A stretch of 5,158 nt of DNA from NCBI GenBank assembly GCA_031271245.1, contig JAISWC010000057.1, forward strand, positions 1 to 5,158, written 5' to 3'. Position numbers and translations under genes: made by a program. Below the pieces are notes generated by a model. That model did not search any database, was not told the origin of the DNA, and worked only from the letters and a program-made list of their open reading frames with translations. Shown piece after piece: positions 1 to 5,158 of this stretch; within the stretch, counting starts at the first letter, position 1, and each line of letters starts with the position of its first letter. This DNA comes from Tannerella sp. Its GTDB lineage: Bacteria; Bacteroidota; Bacteroidia; Bacteroidales; Tannerellaceae.

Positions 1-210
1 CCCGCCTGACCTGGGATGATGCCCGCCAGTCACGCGCGGGCTCCCGCCTGACCTGGGATGACGCCCGCCAGTCGCGTGCGGGCTCCCGCCTGACCTGGGA
101 TGACGCCCGCCAGTCACGCGCGGGCTCCCGCCTGACCTGGGATGACGCCCGCCGGTCACGCGCGGGATCCCGCATGGCCTGGGATGACGTCCGTGAATCG
201 CGCGCGGATA
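1..210. repeat. Tandem array of five 42-bp GC-rich units
   Basis: Five consecutive 42-bp units start at 1, 43, 85, 127 and 169. Copies 1-4 differ from each other at only a few positions, while copy 5 is clearly diverged, as is typical of an array edge. The array may continue left of the window. Each of units 1-3 contains GCCCGC and GCGGGC separated by 9 nt, which can form a hairpin; unit 4 keeps five of the six pairs and unit 5 loses them. A second GCGGG-CT-CCCGC dyad spans the unit junctions. The unit length is a multiple of three, so plus frame 3 stays open and reads RLTWDDARQSRAGS repeatedly. Two minus frames are also open across the units, so an open frame alone does not show coding. Read on the minus strand, part of each unit gives VIPGQAGARA, which resembles translated interspersed palindromic repeats known from other bacteria. 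Most likely this is a non-coding repeat cluster. Confidence 0.9.
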
Positions 211-283
211 GCCCCGGACTGTTCGCCGAGGTACTAAAATCGTTTACGGATTTCTTCAAAGATATATTGAACCTCTCCCCCGG

Positions 284-304
284 CCTCTCTCCACAGGAGA
301 GAGG
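284..304. repeat. Perfect 9-bp hairpin, likely interspersed palindromic repeat
   Basis: CCTCTCTCC at 284-292 and GGAGAGAGG at 296-304 are exact reverse complements around a 3-nt ACA loop. No T-run follows on either strand, so it is a poor intrinsic terminator. The flanking plus-strand translation reads NLSPGLSPQERGE. That resembles the translations of short intergenic palindromic repeats seen in many bacterial genomes; this is recall and was not searched. Confidence 0.55.
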
Positions 305-332
305 AGAGTGCAGCCGGCGAAACGGTCTGTTT

Positions 333-361
333 TTGAATCTTTGAACGGTTGAATCTTTGAA
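333..361. repeat. Two 13-bp direct repeats
   Basis: TTGAATCTTTGAA occurs at 333-345 and again, identically, at 349-361, giving a 16-bp period. A partial TTGAAT follows at 373. The stretch is AT-rich and non-coding. No function is evident; it could be slippage-derived. Confidence 0.6.
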
Positions 362-413
362 TCTCCGGTTTTTTGAATTTTCCCCGTTCGCAGGGTTTAC
401 CGGGGGGGTTAAC

Positions 414-459
414 AAAAAACGGGACAATTACCCCATTCCCTAACATTTACCCGTTTTTT
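414..459 (-). terminator. Candidate intrinsic terminator downstream of tsaB
   Basis: AAAAAACGGG (414-423) and CCCGTTTTTT (450-459) are exact 10-bp reverse complements around a 26-nt spacer. The A-run/T-run symmetry is typical of bidirectional terminators. In the tsaB direction the structure begins about 35 nt after the stop codon, and the 3' arm ends in six U residues. The long loop and the small GC part of the stem (four pairs) make it weaker than a classical terminator. No gene approaches from the left within the window. Confidence 0.4.
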
Positions 460-493
460 CCTTCTCAAAACGTTTGAGACAAAAAAAACCGGT

Positions 494-1195
494 CTATTTA
501 CTTTTCCCCAGCACGCTGTTTTTGGGCGTGGTGGCTATAAATTCTTTCAGGTAGAAGGGTTCAAAATAGGCCGGGTCTTCGAAGGCCTGTTCCCGGAAGG
601 CGGTTTCGGCCAGTGTTGCCATGTCGGCGGCCAGCGGATGAATGTTTTCCGGAAACAGGGCATTCGCGGAGGTGATGACGGTGCGGCATTTCTCCGCGCC
701 GTTGCCGAAGAAATAAACCGCGCCCCTGTCCAGAAAGGGCTGGAAAGTCTCCGGCGTCACCATCTCGGCCACCGTCTCCCGCACGGTTTGCAGGCGGGCG
801 TCGTAAATCGCCGCATACACCTCCATTCGCCGGGCGTCCAGCATTGCACAGTAGAGGCCGTCCTTTTCGCCGGTCCGGCGAATTGCGTTCGAGGCCATCA
901 GCTTGAGCGTCGGAACGGCAATCAGGGGAACGCCCCAGCCCATGCATAATCCCTTGGCCAGGGACGTCCCGATACGCAAGCCGGTATATGAACCCGGCCC
1001 GCCGCTGACGGCTACCGCATCCGGCCGGCCTCTGCCGGCCAGGGCAAAGGCGATGGCTTCTTCCGCAAAAACGCCCAGCAGGGCGGCATGGGAAGGCCCT
1101 TCGTACGAAACTTTTTCAAAAACGGTGCGTCCATTTTCCGACAGCGCAACCGAACAGACGGACGTAGATGTTTCAAGATGTAATATGCGAGCCAT
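494..1195 (-). CDS. tsaB: tRNA threonylcarbamoyladenosine biosynthesis protein TsaB
   Basis: TsaB (YeaZ) is the cytoplasmic, non-catalytic ASKHA-fold partner of TsaD. With TsaE it supports transfer of the threonylcarbamoyl group, made by TsaC, onto A37 of ANN-decoding tRNAs (t6A). The 233-residue product has the family signatures: an N-terminal strand with LETSTSVCSVAL (residues 7-18), GPSH (33-36), SGGPGSYTGLRIG (64-76) and MLDARRMEVYAAIYD (118-132). The C-terminal PFYLKEFIATTPK (213-225) resembles, from memory, Bacteroidales TsaB. Length is normal for the family. I chose the ATG at 1195 because MARILHLETS matches the usual N-terminus; an in-frame GTG at 1216 would add seven residues. It is the last gene of the leftward cluster, 75 nt after the UPF0316 gene, with no clear promoter of its own. 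It ends in TAG and is followed by a terminator-like dyad. Confidence 0.95.
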   Translation of the reverse strand: MARILHLETSTSVCSVALSENGRTVFEKVSYEGPSHAALLGVFAEEAIAFALAGRGRPDAVAVSGGPGSYTGLRIGTSLAKGLCMGWGVPLIAVPTLKLMASNAIRRTGEKDGLYCAMLDARRMEVYAAIYDARLQTVRETVAEMVTPETFQPFLDRGAVYFFGNGAEKCRTVITSANALFPENIHPLAADMATLAETAFREQAFEDPAYFEPFYLKEFIATTPKNSVLGKSK

Positions 1196-1270
1196 TTTTC
1201 CAGCAATACGTTCCACCTGAAATCACAAAAATTCCCCCCGGATACCACTCTTCATTCTCCATTCTTTCAG

Positions 1271-1828
1271 TTATTTTCCCTGCCTCGGCGCTCCGGCGGA
1301 AGAAACCGCGAAGATGCCTTTTTGTTTGGTACGGATATCCTCAATCACATAAAATGCGTCCGGGTCGAATGTGCGGATGATGTCCACCACCCTTTTCCCC
1401 GATTTCCGGCTCACCACCGTTTCGATAATCTCGACTTCCGCCACGACGCCTTCGCCGTGGATGTGGGTAGAGCCGAAACCGTTTCTGTTCAACAGCTGAG
1501 CCAGCGCCAGTCCGTTGTTCTTCGTGTAGATGCGAAACAGCTGAAAGCCGAACGCGATTTTACTTTCCACCAGGATACCGACGAAATTGCCTGCGGCATA
1601 TCCACCGGCATAGGCCAGGCAGGCAATCAGGCTGTCGGCATGGGTAAATATCTGCGAAATGATGACCACCCAGATAAATACTTCAAAAAAACCGACCAGG
1701 GGCGCTTTTTTCTTTTCGCCCTTGGCCACGAAAATAATGCGCAGCGTTCCCAGCGTCACGTCGCAAATGCGTCCGAAGAAGATGACGAAGGGCAACAGCC
1801 ACGGATACAATTCAAAAAATTCGGTCAT
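1271..1828 (-). CDS. UPF0316 family membrane protein (DUF5698 + DUF2179)
   Basis: This 185-residue protein matches the UPF0316 layout: an N-terminal membrane part (DUF5698) followed by a soluble DUF2179 domain. Hydrophobic segments lie at about residues 9-26, 44-62 and 66-88, suggesting three inner-membrane helices. The characteristic RICDVTLGTLRIIFVAKG stretch (20-37) sits at the end of the first helix. The DUF2179 part covers about residues 115-172 (THIHGEGVVAEVEIIETVV, then RTFDPDAFYVIEDI). Similar small domains occur at the C-terminus of YitT-type membrane proteins and are thought to be sensory or ligand-binding, but the function of UPF0316 proteins is unknown to me and I assign none. The ATG at 1828 follows the symporter stop codon by 18 nt, so the two are probably cotranscribed. 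No strong Shine-Dalgarno sequence is visible, as is common in Bacteroidota. Confidence 0.88.
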   Translation of the reverse strand: MTEFFELYPWLLPFVIFFGRICDVTLGTLRIIFVAKGEKKKAPLVGFFEVFIWVVIISQIFTHADSLIACLAYAGGYAAGNFVGILVESKIAFGFQLFRIYTKNNGLALAQLLNRNGFGSTHIHGEGVVAEVEIIETVVSRKSGKRVVDIIRTFDPDAFYVIEDIRTKQKGIFAVSSAGAPRQGK

Positions 1829-1846
1829 GTCAGGATTATTAAAATG

Positions 1847-3019
1847 TTATTTGCCCGCAAACGAGGGCGCTATTTTGTCAATGATTACGGCAATGGCGCC
1901 GTCTCCGGTCACGTTGCAGGCCGTCCCGAAACTGTCCATGGCAATGTAGAGGGCAATCATCAGCGCCTGGAGCGTTTCGTCGAATCCCAGCATACTGCCC
2001 AGCAGCCCCAGCGCCGCCATGATGGCGCCTCCGGGCACGCCCGGCGCGGCCACCATCGTAATGCCCAGCATCAGGATAAACCCGCCGTAACTGCCCAGCG
2101 TCACGGGTTGCCCCGCCATATACATGATGGCCATTGCACAGGCCACGATCTTCATGGTACTGCCGGAAAGGTGAATCGTTGCGCAGAGCGGTATCACGAA
2201 AACAGCCACGGTTTCCTTCACGCCGTTTTTGAGCGCCTGCTTCAGCGTGACGGGGATGGTGGCGGCCGACGACTGGGTACCCAGCGCTGTGGCGTAGGCC
2301 GGCAACATGTTTTTCAGCAAAACCAGCGGATTTCGCCTGCTCGCCAGTCCCGCTATCGAAAACTGTATCAGAAGCAGCAGGATATGCAGTACGAAAATCA
2401 CCAGAATCACCTTGATAAACATGGACAGAATACTGACTATCTGGCCGCTCAGGGTGATATTCAGAAAAATGCCGAAGATATGCAGCGGCAGGAGGGGAAT
2501 GATGACGTTTTCAATTAGCCGGATGACGATGTCCCTGAAATCGACGAACCCTTTTTGCAGCGTTGTACCGCCGATGACGGACAGTCCCAGGCCGATCACA
2601 AACGAAAGCAGCAGGGCAGTCATGATGTCCATCAGCGGCGGCATGTCGACGGTGAAGTAAGTGGCGAGCATTTGATGTTCCGGATTTTCGAGCGCAGAAA
2701 GCGTGGTCTGCGGAAGCATCTGCGGAAAGACGGCCGAAGCGCTGAAAAAAGTAAAAAACCCGGAGAAAACCGTCGACGCATACGCCAGCAGCGTAGTGAC
2801 GGCCAGCAGTTTCCCGGCGCCTTTGCCCAGTTCGCCAATGGCAGGGGCGACAAGTCCCAGAATAATCAACGGGATGGAGAACGAAAGGAAATTCCCGAAC
2901 AGGGAATTAAACGTCACAAAAATACGTGCAACCGCTGCCGGTAAAAATTGTCCGAACAGGATACCCAATCCAATCGCCATCGCAACTTGTCCCAACAGGG
3001 AAATCTTTATTTTCTTCAT
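1847..3019 (-). CDS. Dicarboxylate/amino-acid:cation symporter (DAACS/SDF family)
   Basis: This 390-residue, strongly hydrophobic inner-membrane protein belongs to the glutamate-transporter (GltPh/SstT-like) family of cation-coupled elevator symporters. By manual alignment to GltPh, HP1 carries TQSSAATIP (248-256), TM7 has PLCATIHLSGS (277-287), HP2 has AAPGVPGGA (324-332) and TM8 has MDSFGTACNVTGD (361-373). The TM8 Asp394, Asn401 and Asp405 equivalents are kept (D362, N369, D373). The substrate-carboxylate arginine (Arg397) is Gly365, and the TM7 NMDGT motif is HLSGS, so Asn310 and Asp312 are lost. This argues against a classical aspartate/glutamate carrier; a neutral amino acid is one possibility. 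From memory, the same motifs occur in other Bacteroidales homologues, so this is probably a subfamily trait. I chose the ATG at 3019 (MKKIKIS) over an in-frame TTG at 3025; an AGGA lies 9 nt upstream of it. It is first in the leftward cluster. Confidence 0.92.
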   Translation of the reverse strand: MKKIKISLLGQVAMAIGLGILFGQFLPAAVARIFVTFNSLFGNFLSFSIPLIILGLVAPAIGELGKGAGKLLAVTTLLAYASTVFSGFFTFFSASAVFPQMLPQTTLSALENPEHQMLATYFTVDMPPLMDIMTALLLSFVIGLGLSVIGGTTLQKGFVDFRDIVIRLIENVIIPLLPLHIFGIFLNITLSGQIVSILSMFIKVILVIFVLHILLLLIQFSIAGLASRRNPLVLLKNMLPAYATALGTQSSAATIPVTLKQALKNGVKETVAVFVIPLCATIHLSGSTMKIVACAMAIMYMAGQPVTLGSYGGFILMLGITMVAAPGVPGGAIMAALGLLGSMLGFDETLQALMIALYIAMDSFGTACNVTGDGAIAVIIDKIAPSFAGK

Positions 3020-3091
3020 GCACAAAGTTCCTATATGATTGATACCTGATTTATTTTATGAATAAACCTCGTATAATAACTATAAACCGTG

Positions 3092-3099
3092 CAAAGATA
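3092..3099 (-). promoter_or_regulatory. Candidate Bacteroidota -7 box for the symporter operon
   Basis: Read on the minus strand this is TATCTTTG, an exact match to the Bacteroidota TAnnTTTG -7 element, about 72 nt upstream of the symporter ATG. TTTG sequences lie 11 and 15 nt further upstream, which is shorter than the usual 19-21 nt spacing, so the -33 element is not ideal. The predicted leader is about 65 nt and AT-rich. Confidence 0.5.
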
Positions 3100-3180
3100 G
3101 GATTTTTCTGCAAACAAAAAGCATTTTGGAATTCACCCAATTCACTTGATGACATGGCCATGCTCCCCGCACCCCAAAAT

Positions 3181-3198
3181 ATACCATAGATATGGTAT
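3181..3198. promoter_or_regulatory. 18-bp palindrome, candidate operator
   Basis: ATACCATA (3181-3188) and TATGGTAT (3191-3198) are perfect 8-bp inverted repeats around a 2-nt GA spacer. The right arm overlaps the first two bases of the predicted -33 box of the M28 peptidase promoter. Its centre is about 46 nt upstream of the expected transcription start. That geometry suits a dimeric DNA-binding regulator. No regulator gene is in the window, so the binding protein is unknown. Confidence 0.45.
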
Positions 3199-3229
3199 TG
3201 CAGCAATGGTCAACCTCCTCTTACCTTTG
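3197..3229 (+). promoter_or_regulatory. Candidate Bacteroidota promoter for the M28 peptidase
   Basis: TACCTTTG (3222-3229) matches the TAnnTTTG -7 consensus exactly. ATTG (3197-3200) matches three of four bases of the -33 TTTG, with a 21-nt spacer, inside the usual range. Transcription would start near 3236 and leave an AT-rich leader of about 30 nt before the ATG at 3266, with no Shine-Dalgarno sequence. Confidence 0.6.
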
Positions 3230-3265
3230 CAAAAAAATTAACAGAACAATTTAAACAGTAGAATC

Positions 3266-4387
3266 ATGACATTATCTGTACGAACCTCAGTCCGTACCCG
3301 TACCCGGGAATTGAATATGAGTACCGTCTGTTTATTCTTGCTGGCAGCGGCTTTATGCCTGTGTCCGTCTGCCGGTTTTGCGAAGGAGCCGGATAAAAAA
3401 CCGGCCCTCGACGCCGGCTGGGAACTCATCCGCCAACAGACCGTCGAAGCCCACCTCGCTTTCCTCGCCAGCGACGCCCTCGAAGGGCGCGAAGCGGGGA
3501 AACGCGGCGGGCGCGTGGCGGCGGAGTATATCCGGGCGGAGCTGAAAGAGGCGGGGATAAAACCGTTTTTCGATACGCATTTCCAGCCGTTCGAGGCATA
3601 CAGTCCCGCACGCGAAAGACAGGTCGATTTCCAGGTCAGTCCCGATTCGGTCGCCCGGTATAAACAGTTGCCGGCTTATCGCAGACTGAATTTGCAGAAT
3701 GTCGTCGGCTGCATCGAAGGCGAACGGAAGGACGAATATGTAGTTGTCGGCGCCCACTACGACCACGTGGGTGTCGACGACCTGCTCGTCGGCGACCGGA
3801 TCTATAACGGCGCGGACGACAATGCCGCGAGCGTTGCGGCGTTGCTGCAGGTCGCCCGCGCTTTTGCCGCAAACGCGGAAAAACCGTTGAGAAGTATCAT
3901 TTTTGCCTTCTGGGACGGCGAAGAGGTCAATTACCTGGGTTCGGAGTATTTTGTGGAGAACTTCGGAAATACGGCGTCCATCAGGGCATACATCAATCTC
4001 GACATGATCAGCCGCGAGGGACTGATGCCGATTCTTTATCCCGAGTTTGTCATCCCGGAAGCCACAGCGGAGAATACCGCCACGGGCAACCAGTTTCATC
4101 TGCTCCATACCGAACCGTTGACAAAAGCCGGCGAACGCCTGCAGCAGGACATCCGCAGCCACCGGCTGAACATCGTCCCCAAACCGGCGGTCATCGCCTC
4201 ACAGTCGCGCGGAAGCGATTACCTGGCGTTTTCGCTTCGCGATGTTCCCGTTTTGTGGTTCTTTACCGGTCTGCATCCCGATTATCACACGCCTGACGAC
4301 GAAACCGACCGCATCGACTGGGAGAAACTGATCCATATCACAAAGGCGACGTATTTGAGTATCAAACTGCTGGCTAACGAAAAATGA
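3266..4387 (+). CDS. Secreted M28 family zinc peptidase
   Basis: This 373-residue protein is predicted to be an exported di-zinc aminopeptidase-like hydrolase of family M28, removing N-terminal residues from peptides outside the cytoplasm. The expected metal and catalytic residues are all present: H164 in HYDH (164-167), D184 in NGADDN (181-186), catalytic E219 and zinc ligand E220 in DGEE (217-220), D246 in NLDMI (244-248) and H341 in YHTPDDE (340-346). The segment LASDALEGREAGKRGG (67-82) is typical of the start of the mature domain. A signal peptide is likely, with an Arg-rich n-region (residues 6-15), a hydrophobic core at about 21-33 and possible cleavage after A39 (GFA-KEP); no lipobox is seen. 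An alternative ATG at 3317 gives MSTVCLFLL, whose n-region lacks positive charge, so I keep 3266 with moderate certainty. Substrate specificity cannot be read from the sequence. It lies divergently from the symporter and upstream of a second secreted hydrolase. Confidence 0.93.
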   Translation: MTLSVRTSVRTRTRELNMSTVCLFLLAAALCLCPSAGFAKEPDKKPALDAGWELIRQQTVEAHLAFLASDALEGREAGKRGGRVAAEYIRAELKEAGIKPFFDTHFQPFEAYSPARERQVDFQVSPDSVARYKQLPAYRRLNLQNVVGCIEGERKDEYVVVGAHYDHVGVDDLLVGDRIYNGADDNAASVAALLQVARAFAANAEKPLRSIIFAFWDGEEVNYLGSEYFVENFGNTASIRAYINLDMISREGLMPILYPEFVIPEATAENTATGNQFHLLHTEPLTKAGERLQQDIRSHRLNIVPKPAVIASQSRGSDYLAFSLRDVPVLWFFTGLHPDYHTPDDETDRIDWEKLIHITKATYLSIKLLANEK

Positions 4388-4538
4388 AGAAATATACTCT
4401 GTTAGAGATACGGATTTTAATACGGACGACCCATTTGTGAACGAGATTTTGCGGGCGAGTTTGAAACTTCAAATAATTGTTTGATAAATATATAAATTGC
4501 AGATAGAATACGGTTGGAAGGAAAATTGATTTATTTCT

Positions 4539-5158
4539 ATGATTTCCAAAAACATTTTAGTCATCATGTGCTTGTTCAGCGTACCGTCGTTACCGGCTCA
4601 GCCGCCAGTCGAAAAAGAAATCATCCTCGAAAAAGTAAGGGCAATCGACTCATATCTGAGGAAAACAAGAGGTTATTTGCACGAACATCCCGAACTGTCG
4701 GGAGAAGAATTTGAAACCGCCCGGTTCATTCAGTCTGAAATAGCCGGGTTGGGACTGGCGGTGACCCCGGTGCCCGGCACTGGTTTTTACGCCGTACTGG
4801 ATACGCACCGGCCGGGTAAAACCATCGGATTGCGGGCGGATATGGATGCGTTGCCGATTGCGGAAAATCTGCAGAACCTGAAACAGGCGAAACAGTGGAT
4901 TTCCAAAAACGAAGGCGTTTCACACACCTGCGGCCACGACGGACATATTGCGATTCTGCTCGGCGCCGTAAAAATCCTGACCGAATTGCAGGCGCACCTG
5001 AATGGGAAGATCGTCTTTATTTTTGAAGAAGGTGAAGAAACCAACTGCGGCATCAACGCGATGATTGAAGCCCTGCGTTCCCTGAAAATCGACGCCATCT
5101 ACGGCAATCACCTGAAATCGTCCCTGCACACGGGCGAGATTTATATTCAGGAAGGCGC
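4539..5158 (+). CDS. Secreted M20 family amidohydrolase/peptidase (5' part)
   Basis: The first 206 codons of a gene that continues past the window end. The product starts with a likely signal peptide (residues 1-20, MISKNILVIM then CLFSVPSLPA, cleavage before Q21) and goes on into an M20 metallohydrolase of the M20D aminoacylase/carboxypeptidase type (HipO, AbgA/AbgB relatives). Visible motifs are LHEHPELSGEE (47-57), RADMDALPI (99-107), HTCGHDGH (129-136), FEEGEE (162-167) and GNH (189-191). Expected metal or catalytic residues C131, H133, E166, E167 and H191 are all there. Most M20D members I recall have FQPAEE where this one has FEEGEE. M20D enzymes hydrolyse N-acyl amino acids, amino-acid conjugates or short peptides; the substrate here is unknown. 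The ATG at 4539 was chosen because a TGA stands in frame at 4527-4529. A GGAAGGA lies 16 nt upstream, rather far for a ribosome binding site. The lid domain and C-terminus are not seen. Confidence 0.9.
   Translation, partial: MISKNILVIMCLFSVPSLPAQPPVEKEIILEKVRAIDSYLRKTRGYLHEHPELSGEEFETARFIQSEIAGLGLAVTPVPGTGFYAVLDTHRPGKTIGLRADMDALPIAENLQNLKQAKQWISKNEGVSHTCGHDGHIAILLGAVKILTELQAHLNGKIVFIFEEGEETNCGINAMIEALRSLKIDAIYGNHLKSSLHTGEIYIQEG

Larger units (their letters stand above)
211..493. other. Gene-free spacer with short repeats and hairpins
   Basis: This 283-nt stretch separates the tandem array from the stop codon of tsaB. I find no convincing gene in it. A 70-codon minus-strand open frame (446-234) starts inside the terminator-like dyad, crosses the 284-304 hairpin and has no recognisable domain. 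The stretch holds the perfect hairpin at 284-304, the direct repeats at 333-361, a terminator-like inverted repeat at 414-459 and a 7-bp dyad (TCTCAAA-ACG-TTTGAGA) at 463-479. I see no promoter with the TAnnTTTG pattern. Confidence 0.6.

Noticed and set aside
1..210. CRISPR array
   Set aside because: The 42-bp units are contiguous and nearly identical throughout, with no unique spacers.
234..446. 70-codon minus-strand open frame downstream of tsaB
   Set aside because: It starts inside the terminator-like dyad, crosses the 284-304 hairpin and the direct repeats, and has no domain or ribosome binding site.
463..479. 7-bp dyad TCTCAAA-ACG-TTTGAGA as a tsaB terminator
   Set aside because: In the tsaB direction it is preceded by a T-run and followed by AAGGAAAAAA, so it lacks the 3' U-tract. 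The dyad at 414-459 is the better candidate.
1322..2518. 398-codon plus-strand open frame
   Set aside because: It runs antisense across the UPF0316 gene and most of the symporter gene. Its translation is rich in His, Arg, Gln and Asp with no recognisable domain, whereas the minus-strand proteins are clear family members.
3353..4162. 269-codon minus-strand open frame
   Set aside because: It lies antisense within the M28 peptidase, whose catalytic motifs are all intact; the opposite-strand product has no recognisable domain.
4480..4516. Promoter for the M20 gene (TTTG at 4480-4483, TACGGTTG at 4509-4516)
   Set aside because: The -7 box has one mismatch and the 25-nt spacer is too long; read-through from the M28 promoter explains expression equally well.
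4514..4714. 66-codon plus-strand open frame
   Set aside because: It begins at TTG and overlaps the real M20 frame, which carries the signal peptide and metal-binding motifs.

Overview
The window looks like an ordinary chromosomal segment from a member of the Bacteroidota, most likely order Bacteroidales, with medium GC content. Three things point there. Promoter-like TAnnTTTG (-7) motifs stand upstream of two divergent genes. Ribosome binding sites are weak or absent. The TsaB, UPF0316 and symporter sequences also resemble, from memory, Bacteroidales versions. No database search was possible.

Layout. Positions 1-493 hold no convincing gene. They begin with five tandem copies of a 42-bp GC-rich unit (1-210), followed by a short perfect hairpin, a small direct repeat and a terminator-like inverted repeat. 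Positions 494-3019 hold three minus-strand genes, transcribed right to left. First is a dicarboxylate/amino-acid:cation symporter (3019-1847). After an 18-nt gap comes a UPF0316 membrane protein (1828-1271). After a 75-nt gap comes tsaB (1195-494), needed for the t6A modification of tRNA. Together they look like one operon ending at the terminator-like structure near 414-459. A 246-bp divergent intergenic region (3020-3265) carries one candidate promoter for each direction and an 18-bp palindrome touching the rightward -33 box. Rightward from there are a complete secreted M28 zinc peptidase (3266-4387) and, 151 nt further, the start of a secreted M20 amidohydrolase/peptidase that runs off the window end (4539-5158).

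Working together. The two exported hydrolases would release amino acids or small N-acyl/peptide products outside the cytoplasm, and the divergently transcribed symporter could take up such products. This is inferred from gene order and family function. I see no CRISPR array, tRNA or rRNA gene, insertion sequence, defence system or new multi-gene system. The points most worth a second look are the 42-bp repeat array, the palindrome at the rightward promoter, and the altered cation- and substrate-site residues of the symporter.
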